From: Chitinophagaceae bacterium
GTDB lineage: Bacteria > Bacteroidota > Bacteroidia > Chitinophagales > Chitinophagaceae
Direction of reading: 5' to 3'
DNA length: 64,000 bases
Assembly: GCA_016722465.1 (NCBI GenBank)
Contig: JADKJC010000005.1
Span: 1-64,000 of the forward strand
The notes under the pieces were generated by a model. It searched no databases and was not told the origin of the DNA. It saw only the letters and a list, made by a program, of their open reading frames with translations. Below, piece after piece: positions 42,888-53,250 of the stretch (positions are counted from its first letter, which is position 1; each line of letters opens with the position of its first letter). Made by a program: the position numbers and the translations under genes.

Positions 42888-44281
42888 CCGAAGTAGTTTT
42901 TTGCGTTATTGTAACAGATGTCCTGTACAATTTTTCCAACCCATTCAATATCGTTTGGCAACTCCCCATTTTCAATTTCTTCACCAAACATATTGCACAA
43001 TATCCTCCTGAAATACTCATGGCGGGGATAACTCATAAAGCTCCGGCTGTCGGTAAGCATACCTACAAAACGGCTCAGCAGCCCCATATTGGACAAGGCA
43101 TTTATTTGTTTTACCATTCCATCTTTCTGGTCAAGGAACCACCAGCCGGAACCGAACTGGATTTTTCCTGCCACGGAACCATCATTGAAATTGCCGATCA
43201 TGGTTGCCATCAATTCGTTATCAGCAGGATTAAGATTATACAAAATCGTCTTTGCCAGTTGATTGGTACTGTCTAATGTATTCAGGAATTTAGCAAGGGC
43301 CCTCCCCTGCGAAAAATCACCGATAGAATCCCACCCGGTATCTGCGCCCAATAAATGCATCATTCGGCGATTGTTATTGCGAAGTGCTCCCAGGTGGTAT
43401 TGCTGCACCCAGTTCTTTTCATGATCCCATTGTGCAAATTCCACCAGCATGGCCGATTTGAATTTCAAATTTTCCTCAACACTCAAGGCTGTGCCTCCAC
43501 GTATCCTGTCAAAAATATTTTTAATTTCTGCATCGGTATAATCTTCTGCATAAATCATTTCAAGGCCATGATCAGACACGGAGCAGCCGATGGTTGCAAA
43601 GAAATCATGCCGGCTTTTGAGTGCTTTTAAATAATCCTGGTAACTGGATACCGATGTGTTTGACGCCGCTTCCACTTTAGCTATATAAGCATTAAAGCCA
43701 GCCACGTCATCAACATTCATTGCCTTATCGGGACGGTAAGCCGGTAAGATCTTTATTTCAAAGCCGTCATCTTTTATCTTTTGATGATGCTCCAGCGAAT
43801 CCGTTGGGTCATCGGTTGTGCATAGAACTTTCACATTCATTTTACGGAGTAAATTGCGAACAGAATATTCCGGAGTACTCAATTTTGCAGAAGCCTCTTC
43901 ATAAATTTCCCTGGCAGTATCGGGTGACAGTATTTTATCAATATTATAGTATCGCTGCAGTTCCAGGTGGGTCCAGTGATACAATGGGTTGCGCAGGGTA
44001 TAAGGCACAGTGGCTGCCCATTTTTCAAATTTTTCATAATCCGTCTTATCACCGGTGCAGTAGCTCTCATGCACACCATTGGTACGCATGGCCCTCCATT
44101 TGTAATGATCCCCGTACTGCCATACCTGGGTAAGATTCTGGAAATTAATATCATTTGCAATTTGATCCGGCGGCAGGTGATTATGATAATCGATCACCGG
44201 CATTTTAGCTGCATACCCGTGATACAATGTCTGGGCGGTTGTATTCTGTAAAATGAAATCTTTATCTAGGAATTTTTTCAT
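42881..44281 (-). CDS. uxaC: Uronate isomerase (glucuronate/galacturonate isomerase)
   Basis: Converts D-galacturonate to D-tagaturonate (and glucuronate to fructuronate). The protein has 466 residues from the ATG at 44281 (MKKFLDKDFIL); an upstream in-frame extension lacks family sequence. The metal-binding motif is IDYHNHLPPDQ with H33 and H35. VWQYGDHYKWRAMRTNG, TLRNPLYHWTHLELQRYY, VKVLCTTDDPTDSLEHH and the C-terminal VGMLTDSRSFMSYPRHEYFRR follow, all highly conserved in UxaC. It lies in an operon between the second tagaturonate reductase and the second kdgK. The three enzymes together would make a second galacturonate route if all were functional. Confidence 0.94.
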   Translation of the reverse strand: MKKFLDKDFILQNTTAQTLYHGYAAKMPVIDYHNHLPPDQIANDINFQNLTQVWQYGDHYKWRAMRTNGVHESYCTGDKTDYEKFEKWAATVPYTLRNPLYHWTHLELQRYYNIDKILSPDTAREIYEEASAKLSTPEYSVRNLLRKMNVKVLCTTDDPTDSLEHHQKIKDDGFEIKILPAYRPDKAMNVDDVAGFNAYIAKVEAASNTSVSSYQDYLKALKSRHDFFATIGCSVSDHGLEMIYAEDYTDAEIKNIFDRIRGGTALSVEENLKFKSAMLVEFAQWDHEKNWVQQYHLGALRNNNRRMMHLLGADTGWDSIGDFSQGRALAKFLNTLDSTNQLAKTILYNLNPADNELMATMIGNFNDGSVAGKIQFGSGWWFLDQKDGMVKQINALSNMGLLSRFVGMLTDSRSFMSYPRHEYFRRILCNMFGEEIENGELPNDIEWVGKIVQDICYNNAKNYFGW

Positions 44282-44373
44282 AAGTAATATTCGTAAATTA
44301 AACCAATCGGCCAATGCGCCGGCTATAAAAATAAAGTACCGAAGGAAGGCAGGTTCGTACCTAAAGCACCTTA

Positions 44374-45885
44374 TTATTTTTCCTGCAATGCCTTTTTGTT
44401 TTGCAGCGTAACCCGCTGACCATTTGCCATCATCATTAATAATTTTTCGGTAACATCCTGTTCAAAACCAGGTATGGCGGTAAGGTCAAAATCCCAAAGC
44501 TCCGTATCCTGTAATATTACATTGACGAGTGTGGGCACATCAAATTTTTTCCAGTATTGAAAAAAGCAGGCTGCTTTTTCATCATTAATAGGATATTCTT
44601 TGCCATCTGCATCACCGAAATACTGTCCCTCCTGTGTTCGTACCGCTTTCATAAATAACAGGTAAGCTGCAAAACCGATAGCAATGTTTTCCGGTATCGT
44701 CTTAAATGTTTCGTAGCAACTGATTAGCAAAGGGACCACCCTCACTTTCATTTTTTGGGTATAGTTAAGTGATATGCTGATCCAGAAATGCTCTATATAA
44801 GGATTGCGGAAACGCTCCAGTACTTTATGACCAAAATCCTCAGCCTTTAATTCACCATGGCCTTGTGTTATGGCCGGGGCTATATCCAGCAGTATTAAAT
44901 CAGCAATAAAACCTGCCAGCAGGCTTTCATCCATAGCTTTTTTAACTGTTCTTATCCCCGAAAGGAATGCAACCGCACAGCTAAGCGAATGTGTTGCATT
45001 GAGCAGTGCTAATTTTAGTTCACGGTAAGGGTTAATGTCTTCTGTAATAATCACACCATGGTCTGCTGTTGCAAATGTCAATATATTCGCAACCGTTGCA
45101 TTGCCTTCAATTGCCCATAGCCTGTAAACTTCCGACACAATCAGCAGGTCGTCCGTCAAGCCAATCTCCTGTTCAATTTCAGCCTTTATATTTTTATCTG
45201 CACCCGGCACAATCCTATCCACCAACGAATTACAAAAATGATTGCAATTCTCCAGCCACTCAATAAACTGTTCATCCAGTGAATTGAGGTGAGCCAGTTC
45301 CAGCAAAATAGATTCCAGTTTCTTTGCATTGTTACTGATCAATTCTGTTGGCAAAATCACCATCCCACTCTGGCTGCTCCCGTCAAACGCAATGTATCTT
45401 TCATAAAGAAAAGCCAATAGTTTTGCAGGAAAAGAAACCGGCGGATGTTTACGGATGTTTTCGTTCACCATTTTAATACCAACCTCGGTAGTATTGGAAA
45501 TGATAACCTGCATCTGCGGATTGTGAGCACATTCCAGTACGGCAGCCCATTCATGCCTTGCAGAGAGTACCCGGCTGATGGCAGAGCAAACAATATTATC
45601 TTCCACCTTTTTGCCATTTTCAATTCCCCGCTCACATAAAGTATATAAACAGTCTTGCTTTTCAAATCATGCCGAATCTCCCCGGCTGGTTGATTTTACC
45701 ACCACTATCCTTCCATTGAATATGCCATGGCGGTTGGCTTTATCAATAAAATAATCAGGCAGCCCCCGTAGCAGCACACCAGTACCAAATTGCAGCACCT
45801 TTTCAGGTAATTCAAACAAGGCATCATTAGGTAATACTACCTTATCGGTGTTTACATTCCGTAAATTATATCTTGATAGTAACAT
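44374..45885 (-). pseudogene. Second tagaturonate reductase-like gene, interrupted by in-frame TGA
   Basis: A 503-codon frame of the mannitol dehydrogenase superfamily, related to UxaB. The N-terminal part has LPEKVLQFGTGVLLRGLPDYF and RIVVVKSTSRGDSA. A TGA at codon 73 (45667-45669 on the plus strand) follows, and the same frame continues as FEKQDCLYTLCERGIENG, VIISNTTEVGI, FCNSLVDRIVPGA, LLNATHSLSCAVAFLSG to the end, with no shift. The stop is therefore not explained by a single indel. A substitution is possible, or a compensating pair (GCATGATTT in place of GCAGATTTT). It lies in the long catabolic operon between CE8-PL10 and uxaC. It may encode a tagaturonate or fructuronate reductase; the intact uxaB at 38810 can cover the former. 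Confidence 0.75.
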
Positions 45886-45934
45886 AAGCGTGCTTTAAAA
45901 GGTTTATCGTTTTATTAGGTCTTGCTTTTTAAAA

Positions 45935-47992
45935 TTACCTGATCCATTTGGCTACCCATTTCGGATATTCCTCATTGACTAATTTTGCAGGGCTTTCATT
46001 GTACCATGCATAACTCATCCTTCTCTCAAATTCTATTTCTTCCAGTTTCTTTTTCTTAACCCCATCACGACCACAGAAAAAAGGTTCGTTGGTATCGAGT
46101 TCATAAAACCTTGCCCAGGTGATATTCCCGGGCTCAGGTACCAGGGCTTTATCTTTTCCTGTTGGTGTTTGATTGCTTGCTATCTCTTTGAATTTATAAT
46201 CAACAATTTTTACTTTATTGAACCATTCTATACCGCCCTGCACTGCTGCAACCACTTCTTTCTCCGGGTTATCAAACCTCATCAGGAAACGAAGTATCCC
46301 AACAGATTCCTGTCCGCTTAAGGATGGTAATTCATAAGCCCTTGCTTTGGCAGGCAATAATGTTTTGGCATCGTATTGTGCACACCAGGCCGTTAGTTTA
46401 TCTCCCTGTTTTACCTGGGTTCTTAAAATACAACCAATACCCCGCTGCATGGCCAATGTGCAACGGGGCAAAAAAGATTCATTGATTACATCCAGGTCAT
46501 TATTGCCTTCCAGTATATCTACCAATACATTCAATACATTAATCATCGCATTGTCATTGTAGGTAATCTCACTCCTGTAACTGCTGAAGTCAGGATAATA
46601 CTGAGGCCAGCCACCATTGAGATATTGCGCTTTCAGTAAATACTCAACCCCTTTTTCTGCCGCATCCAAAAAACGTTTATCTTTTGTATGCTTATACACT
46701 TTTGCCAAATATTTAATTTCTTTTGTAGTGGCGTTGTTGTCAATGGTTGCATCGATACCAGATTCATGTCCAGCCTTCAATTCACTTAATTCAGCCGGCA
46801 ACAATACATGCCTGTAATCTACCTTCTCTTTATTGAATTGCTTGGGCCAGCCACCATTGCTGCGTTGATAGAGCAACATATTTTCTGCCACGGTATCATA
46901 ATCACTACTTACAATAACCGGCTTTTCACTTGTTGCCATTGCTGATTCGGGAATATTTTTTTCAGGAACCGGTTTCCATTTATAATCATATACCCAGGCA
47001 GCAGTGATATCATTAATACCCAACGGTGCCGGTAAATTATTTTTATGCCATTCATAATCGCCGCCTTCTTTATGGCAATTGTAATAGTAAACTCTTTTGC
47101 CCCACTGTATCACATTGGGAGGTATTGCTGCTTTTTGATAAATATCTGCATCTGCCATATTTTTTGCGAAGCTGCAATCGAGTAAATAAAACTGTGCATC
47201 CCTGTGATAACGGCCCAGTTTAAATCCGTCATCACCTGTAAATTTACAATTGAAGAAAACTGTTTTCGACTGCTGGTTCCTGCTGCCGTCATGCCATATT
47301 GCCGCTTCCTTACTGTGGCAAATAAACTGGCAATTGTCTGCCAATGACCATCCACGTGGACAATAGAGATCAACACCTCCTTCAATGATGCAGTCTTTAA
47401 AATAGAACATGCCGTCATCCCCATTCCATGGACTCACCGGGTCGCCACCCAATGAACGGAAGATGCAGTTCTTTACAAACAACCTGGTAGTATTAAAAGA
47501 ACGCAGCACCATCTGGTGTCCATCTTTTTTTACTCTCTTTTCTTTTGTTACAGAATCATTCGCACATGGAACAGTGATATCTTCTTTTGCAGTAAACCCA
47601 TATTCATTGATAAAAGACAAATTCTCAATATCAATATCACTGCCTCTAATATTGATGGTTGCCACACCCCAATCATCACTGTGGCTGCAGCGGAAAATAT
47701 CCCTTGCTTCACTGCTGATAACTTTTGTGGCTTCTTTATCCTCGCCTTTTAACGTGATGAAATTTTTATCGATGAATACCTTTTCATTATAAACACCCCT
47801 TTTAATATAAATCACACGTTGCTCCGTTGCCATTGCCGGAAGGCTATTAACAGCTTCCTGTATTGTTTTAAAATCGCCACTGCAATCCTTTGCTACCACA
47901 ACATCCTTTTGTTTAAAAGAAGCCGTTCCGGTAAAAAACATTACCAGTAAACAGAACCGAATCATATTTAAAACATTCACTTTCATTCGCAT
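45935..47992 (-). CDS. Pectin methylesterase (CE8) fused to pectate lyase (PL10)
   Basis: A two-enzyme secreted protein of about 685 residues. The ATG at 47992 is preferred over the GTG at 48007; a hydrophobic export segment (MIRFCLLVMFFTGTASF) follows. The N-terminal CE8 beta-helix begins VVAKDCSGDFKTIQEAVNSLP, with IEGGVDLYCPRG at the position of the GxVDFIFG-type catalytic Asp region. The C-terminal PL10 domain starts at about residue 370: LLYQRSNGGWPKQF, IDATIDNNATTKEIKYLA (catalytic Asp region) and NGGWPQYYPDFSSYRSEITYND. The first half removes methyl groups from homogalacturonan and the second cleaves the product. It starts 17 bp after the GH105 stop in the same operon. Confidence 0.88.
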   Translation of the reverse strand: MRMKVNVLNMIRFCLLVMFFTGTASFKQKDVVVAKDCSGDFKTIQEAVNSLPAMATEQRVIYIKRGVYNEKVFIDKNFITLKGEDKEATKVISSEARDIFRCSHSDDWGVATINIRGSDIDIENLSFINEYGFTAKEDITVPCANDSVTKEKRVKKDGHQMVLRSFNTTRLFVKNCIFRSLGGDPVSPWNGDDGMFYFKDCIIEGGVDLYCPRGWSLADNCQFICHSKEAAIWHDGSRNQQSKTVFFNCKFTGDDGFKLGRYHRDAQFYLLDCSFAKNMADADIYQKAAIPPNVIQWGKRVYYYNCHKEGGDYEWHKNNLPAPLGINDITAAWVYDYKWKPVPEKNIPESAMATSEKPVIVSSDYDTVAENMLLYQRSNGGWPKQFNKEKVDYRHVLLPAELSELKAGHESGIDATIDNNATTKEIKYLAKVYKHTKDKRFLDAAEKGVEYLLKAQYLNGGWPQYYPDFSSYRSEITYNDNAMINVLNVLVDILEGNNDLDVINESFLPRCTLAMQRGIGCILRTQVKQGDKLTAWCAQYDAKTLLPAKARAYELPSLSGQESVGILRFLMRFDNPEKEVVAAVQGGIEWFNKVKIVDYKFKEIASNQTPTGKDKALVPEPGNITWARFYELDTNEPFFCGRDGVKKKKLEEIEFERRMSYAWYNESPAKLVNEEYPKWVAKWIR

Positions 47993-48009
47993 CAAATATA
48001 AAAACACAC

Positions 48010-49918
48010 TTATTTTTTAACCACCTTCTTCAGCAACCACATCACGAGTTCATTGGCTGCCGAAAAATTTTCATACCCGGCTGGTATCTTTCTTCCATCT
48101 AAATATTCATTGTACAGCCAGGGATCACCCACTGCAAACACAGTACCATTGCCATATTTTGCAGTCGCCATGATCACATCTCCCCCTTCACTCAACAATG
48201 CTTTAGCCGGAGATTTAACATCCAGTACACTGATCTCCTTCAAATACATCTTTTTCGTTTTCTTAAACACAGGATTCAGTACATTGTTGTAAACAGCACC
48301 GGTTTCAAATTCACTGTTCTTCACCATATTCCTGCTCTTATCTGAAAAATGAATACCAAACTTTCCCGACAACCTGTTAAAATGTTCAAGATCGCAATTG
48401 GTAGTATCATTCGTCATCAGTAACAATACTCCTCCCTGTTTAACCCACTTTGCAATTTCTGCTGCAGATCTATCATCCATGTAATTGGGTGTTTTGGTAT
48501 CCTTCAATCCATCCGGATCAACCATAACATACACGCCTGCCCCTTTTAAATTTGCGAGGGTGGGTGCCGTTTCAAGGGTTGCTAAAGTGGCGCCATAACT
48601 TTTCCAGATATCCCCCAGTAAACTAAACCCTCCATTCTCTGTATCATCCCATGTATAATGGCGGCGAACGTTAATGCCATATCCATTCCTCCTCCACTCG
48701 TTATTAAAATAGCCATCCAGCACTACCTTCTTTCCTTTGCCAATTTTGGGCAGTGCCGCCAGCTCCATTTCGGCACTGCACATGATAAAGGCACCAATAC
48801 CTTTTGGATCATTCACAATCACCGGTTCACTCATGTAGTAGTCAAAACTGCCATCCCTGTAAGGCTTGCCACCAAGGCCGGAAACACTTACAGTTCCTTT
48901 CAGATTGGTTTGGCCGTTGGCATCCACCTCAATGAATTCTTTTATGATTCCATCATATCCTTTCTTTGCATTTGTAAAATATGTTGCAGCAACATATCCT
49001 TTACGCACTGCTTTTGCCAATGTATATACCAGCATGGATGATGCCGATGCTTCCTTGTAATTCTTTGTAGCATTGGGCATATTCACTACATCATACCACA
49101 CAGCACTTCTTTTATCCTGTACTGTTGTAATCGCCTTTACAAAACGATTTAATATTTTAATGACCGAATCCCTGCCCGGGTGCTTCTCAGGAAAATAATC
49201 CAGCACATCCACCATGGCCACGCCATACCAACCCAATGCCCTTGCCCAGAAATTGGGAGAACAACCAGTTTCTTTATTGGCCCATGCCTGCTCTTTGCTT
49301 TCATCCCAGCCATGATACAACAAGCCTGTTTTTTCATCCCTCGCATGCCGTTCGATCAGGATGAACTGCTTGGCGATATCATCAAATACACTGTCCTGTT
49401 TATAATGTGCTGCATACTCTGCATAAAAAGGCTGCCCCATGTACAAACCATCCAGCCACACCTGCCAGGGATATATTTTCTTATGCCAGAAACTTCCTTC
49501 GGTTGTTCTTGGATGTTCCTTCAATTGCGTACGCATGTAATCAATGGCCTTCTTATACTTCTCTTTCCCCGTAATACTATATAATAACATCAGCACTTTA
49601 CCATTATTAAGATGATCGATGTTAAACTCATCCCTTTTGTAATCTTTGATACTGCCATCTTCCCTAACATAAAAATCCATACTGTGCTGTATGTATTTGA
49701 AATAGTCCCCGTCACCGTACAATTTCCAAACTGCTTCAATTCCTTTTAAGATCACACCCTGGTCGTAACTCCAGCGTGCAGGCTTGCCTTGCCTGATAGC
49801 AAATGAATCCTTCCACAGGTTCATGGCAGTTTGCGCCATTTGCTGTGAGTAAGGCTTCGGTTGCGCCAGCAGCGACTGCGTTACTGCACAAATAAAAAAT
49901 AGTTACAATTCTTTTCAT
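48010..49918 (-). CDS. Unsaturated rhamnogalacturonyl hydrolase (GH105) with C-terminal DUF4350-like domain, one frameshift
   Basis: Removes the unsaturated galacturonate at the non-reducing end of oligomers made by pectin lyases. The GH105 part shows RWSYDQGVILKGIEAVW, LNNGKVLMLLY, WLDGLYMGQPFYAEYA (catalytic Asp region), LYHGWDESKEQAWANKETG and FWARALGWYGVAMVDVLDYF. After about residue 380 a second part (VLDGYFNNEW, HYTWDDTENGGFS, WVKQGGVLLLM, VFAVGDPWLYNEY) resembles GATase/DUF4350-type domains. The gene starts at the ATG at 49918 with a signal peptide. Six A at 49894-49899 should be five: the frame then reads MKRIVTIFICAVTQSLLAQPKPYSQQ and joins the main frame. Without this correction translation would start at an internal Met. 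Confidence 0.85.
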
Positions 49919-49958
49919 TATTCCTTTCAACTTTCTACCGGTAATTATAACCGTTCAG

Positions 49959-52373
49959 TTAATTTTTTCTTTTCTTTTTCTTCTTCACCGGTGCTGCCAG
50001 AGGTTCGGCCCATCTAACCACGGCTTCGGTTGCTCCAAAATCGGCCAGCAGTTTTTGCTTTGCCGCATTAACATTACTGTTGAGTAACCCAACATCCTTT
50101 GTACGTTCCCCCTGTCCCTGTATCAATACATTTGCACTGTCCTTGTATTTCAGGTTGCTGATCGTTACCTTATCACTGTTCAATACATAGGCCACCGGCG
50201 ATGTATTTTTTGAATACAGGGTAATATTGTTCAGGCTGATATCAGAGGCTTCCTGTATGTCAATCCCTTCGTCTGACTGTATCACGGCATTTTCAATCAG
50301 TACATGCTGCACATGCATTTCCGGAATGCCTCTTACAAATATTCCTTTGGCTGCTCCGTTGCAGGTGATATTCCTGAAATAAAAATTCCTGAACTGCGGC
50401 GTACTTTCATCTACTGCTTTAAATTCCACTTTGGGTGGTTCTCTTTTTTCTCCACTCAATGCCACCGGATCTTTCGCCATGTAATACATGTCGAACAGGA
50501 TCGCTTCGGCAGGAATATCTTTCATATTCACATTGTTCACATAAATATTCTCCACCAAACCACCACGGCCACGGGTTGTTTTAAACCGGAGACCTATATC
50601 GCTGCCGATAAAACTGCAATTGCTCACAAACATATTGTTGACACCGCCGCTCATTTCACTGCCTACCACAAAACCACCATGACTGCGGTACACGGTACAG
50701 TTATTTACAATCACATCCTGCGTAGGCATCCCTCTTTTTCTCCCTTCTGCATCCCGGCCGCTTTTGATCGTAATACCATCATCACCGGTATCAAATACAC
50801 AATCTTCCACCAGTGCATTTTTACAACTTTCCAAATCCAGTGCATCGGTGTTGGTTCCAAACCAGGGGTTCTTTACTTTTAGTCCTTTAATGGTAATGTG
50901 CTCACTCATCATGCAATGAGTTGTCCATGCCGGCGAGTTTTGAAAAGTAACTCCTTCGATTAACACATTTTTACACTGGTAAATTCTGATCATATTAGGG
51001 CGGAGGAAATCTTTGATTGATTCAAAGTCACTAACCGTTTTTCCTTCGGTGAGTTTTCCAATATTATTATCTGCCAATCCCTTCAATGCTTTCTCTGAGG
51101 AATACCATGTTTTTTTATCTGCAGTTAATACACCCCCATACTTCTTTTGATGTGCCTTCCACTCTGTTTCTGTTACTTTATCTCTTTTCAACGGGCGCCA
51201 ATAAAAACCATTGCCATCAAAAATGCCTTCGCCGGTGATGGCAATATTCTGCAAATGCTCCGCAACCACCGGCGACTGGCAACGGGCAGCATCTACTCCT
51301 TCAAAGGAAGATACCACCAATGGATATTGTTTAAAGTCGGGACTAAAAATTACCAATGCAGCTTTGTCAAGATGCAGGTCAACATTACTTTTCATGATGA
51401 TGGGGCCGGTAACATAAGAACCTTTAGGTATCAGTACAGTACCACCGCCATTTGCAACGCAAGCCTCTATCGTTTTGTTGATGGCTTCACTGTTCAGGGT
51501 CATTCCATCTGCTACAGCACCGTAGTTGGCAATACTAAATGTATCTTTTTTAAAATGAGGCACATATATTTTCGGTAACTCGTAGGAATATTTTTCTTTA
51601 AATTCAGATGGCTTTAAATATTTCGCCAGCTCAAGCTTCTGATCAGCGATTGCCTTACAAACAAGCGATGCAACAGAAGCTGCACCATATTCACTAAAAT
51701 GTGTATTATCCTCCTCCTTCTTTCCTTTGTAATTTTTAAAATGCCCTGCCGGAATGTGCATGAAAAAACGTTTTGAACCTTCCACCCCTTCTTTTACAAT
51801 CATGGTTTCACTACTCCTGTGCAGGTCGATCAGGGGTACATTCATTGCAGCTGCTACTTCTTTTACTACGCCGGGGTAATCGCCATGCTGATCAACAAAT
51901 TTTCCATCTGCATCAAATTTCCTCCGCATTACCGGTGTAATCAAAACAGGGAAGGCAGCTTTGCTTCTTACATCATTTACAAATCTTACAAGATTATCTT
52001 TATACACCGTATGTGCCGGAGCCCAACGGGTGCTGTCTTCCTGCTTGCTGTCGTTGTGGCCAAACTGTATCATTACAAAATCGCCTTCCTGTAAACGGTT
52101 CATCACCGTATCCCAGCGATGCTGGTTAATGAAGCTTTTGGTGCTTCTGCCATTCATGGCATGGTTCTCTATATTCAGATCAGCAGTAAAATAATTTTTG
52201 ATCGCTTGTCCCCAGCCTCTTTGAGGGTTGTCATCAGTTGGGTAATCCGCCATGGTACTATCCCCAACCAAAAACAGGGTTGCTCTTTTACCCGGAGATA
52301 AAAAAGAGAACCCACTCACTACTAATAGTAATATAACAATATTCTTTTTCAAATCAACCAACCCATTTTTCAT
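49959..52373 (-). CDS. Rhamnogalacturonan acetylesterase (CE12) fused to polygalacturonase (GH28)
   Basis: A secreted two-domain enzyme of 804 residues from the ATG at 52373. Signal segment NIVILLLVVSGFSFL. The SGNH/GDSL domain has the nucleophile in LVGDSTMAD (Ser39), QFGHND and the Asp/His pair in DNTHFSEYGA (near 215-225), as in CE12. The GH28 beta-helix (about 275-690) has NTDALD, TGDDGITIKSG (catalytic Asp pair), SHGGFVVGSEMSGG and RFKTTRGRGG, the four signature motifs. A basic tail (PVKKKKKRKN) ends the protein. One half deacetylates rhamnogalacturonan or galacturonan and the other hydrolyses galacturonic acid bonds. It lies between GH105 and kduI in a minus-strand operon with gaps of 40 and 32 bp. 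Confidence 0.9.
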   Translation of the reverse strand: MKNGLVDLKKNIVILLLVVSGFSFLSPGKRATLFLVGDSTMADYPTDDNPQRGWGQAIKNYFTADLNIENHAMNGRSTKSFINQHRWDTVMNRLQEGDFVMIQFGHNDSKQEDSTRWAPAHTVYKDNLVRFVNDVRSKAAFPVLITPVMRRKFDADGKFVDQHGDYPGVVKEVAAAMNVPLIDLHRSSETMIVKEGVEGSKRFFMHIPAGHFKNYKGKKEEDNTHFSEYGAASVASLVCKAIADQKLELAKYLKPSEFKEKYSYELPKIYVPHFKKDTFSIANYGAVADGMTLNSEAINKTIEACVANGGGTVLIPKGSYVTGPIIMKSNVDLHLDKAALVIFSPDFKQYPLVVSSFEGVDAARCQSPVVAEHLQNIAITGEGIFDGNGFYWRPLKRDKVTETEWKAHQKKYGGVLTADKKTWYSSEKALKGLADNNIGKLTEGKTVSDFESIKDFLRPNMIRIYQCKNVLIEGVTFQNSPAWTTHCMMSEHITIKGLKVKNPWFGTNTDALDLESCKNALVEDCVFDTGDDGITIKSGRDAEGRKRGMPTQDVIVNNCTVYRSHGGFVVGSEMSGGVNNMFVSNCSFIGSDIGLRFKTTRGRGGLVENIYVNNVNMKDIPAEAILFDMYYMAKDPVALSGEKREPPKVEFKAVDESTPQFRNFYFRNITCNGAAKGIFVRGIPEMHVQHVLIENAVIQSDEGIDIQEASDISLNNITLYSKNTSPVAYVLNSDKVTISNLKYKDSANVLIQGQGERTKDVGLLNSNVNAAKQKLLADFGATEAVVRWAEPLAAPVKKKKKRKN

Positions 52374-52405
52374 TAAGCACAATCGTAAGCAATAAAATCC
52401 AATCG

Positions 52406-53242
52406 TTATTTCAAGTCATTTATGTTTACCGGATCCATATCTGTGTATAGGTAATTTTCACCAGCCATACCCCAGATAAAACCATAGCTGGAAGTACCGC
52501 AGCCACTGTGAATACTCCAGGGTGCAGAAATGACCGCCTGGTCGTTACTTACTACCAGGTGCCTTGTTTCAGCAGGTTCCCCCATCAGGTGAATAACTTT
52601 TTGATTTTCGGGCAGGTCAAAATAATAATACGCTTCCATCCTCCTGTCGTGTACATGCGTGGGCATGGTATTCCACACATTACCTTCCTTCAAAATAGTA
52701 AGCCCCATCACCACCTGGCAACTTTTCAATCCTTCGCTATGAATGTATTTATAAATGGTGCGCTGGTTGGCGGTAGCTACGGCACCCATTTCTGTTGGCA
52801 AAGCTTTTTCTTTTTTCATCAGCTGCACTTTGTACGCCGCATGAGCTGGTGCAGATAACAAATAAAACTTTGCCGGATCTTTCTTACTTACACTTTTGAA
52901 TTGCACTTTCTCATTTCCTTTACCCACATACAGGCAATCGAGTTTGTTTACCAAATACGATTTACCGTTTACAATGATCTCTCCATTGCCTCCCACATTG
53001 ATGATACCTGCTTCTCTTCTTTCCAAAAAGTATGCTGCCTTCAATACTTTTTCATCCGTTGGTAACAGGATCGTTTTATTCACAGGCATGATGCCCCCGA
53101 TAATGACCCTGTCGTAATGAGAATACAATAATTTCACTTCATCCTTCACCATGACGGACTCCATCAAAAAGTTACTTCTCAGTTCCCCGGTACTCATTCC
53201 TGCAACCTCTTTAGGGCTGCTGCTATATCTTACTTCCATCAT
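52406..53242 (-). CDS. kduI: 5-keto-4-deoxyuronate isomerase
   Basis: Isomerises 5-keto-4-deoxyuronate, from unsaturated galacturonate, to 2,5-diketo-3-deoxygluconate. The protein has 278 residues from the first of two ATGs at 53242 and 53239 (M-MEVRYSSSPKEVAGM), equal to E. coli KduI; the longer upstream frame overlaps kduD and is rejected. The zinc-binding cluster is THVHDRRMEAYYYFDL, with HVH and the Glu. VIIGGIMPVNKTI and PWSIHSGCGTSSYGFIWGM complete the family pattern. It starts 8 bp after kduD, so the two are probably coupled. Confidence 0.93.
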   Translation of the reverse strand: MMEVRYSSSPKEVAGMSTGELRSNFLMESVMVKDEVKLLYSHYDRVIIGGIMPVNKTILLPTDEKVLKAAYFLERREAGIINVGGNGEIIVNGKSYLVNKLDCLYVGKGNEKVQFKSVSKKDPAKFYLLSAPAHAAYKVQLMKKEKALPTEMGAVATANQRTIYKYIHSEGLKSCQVVMGLTILKEGNVWNTMPTHVHDRRMEAYYYFDLPENQKVIHLMGEPAETRHLVVSNDQAVISAPWSIHSGCGTSSYGFIWGMAGENYLYTDMDPVNINDLK

Positions 53243-53250
53243 TATAATTT

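Noticed and set aside
45667-45669. In-frame TGA of uxaB2 as selenocysteine or programmed readthrough
   Set aside because: No hairpin of the right kind was noticed, and no family member known to me has selenocysteine there; a mutation or error is simpler.
52381-52425. CCAATCGTTATTTC near the CE12-GH28 start as a tenth operator
   Set aside because: Only the ATCGTT core matches; both flanks differ from the nine accepted sites and it lies next to the kduI stop inside the operon.
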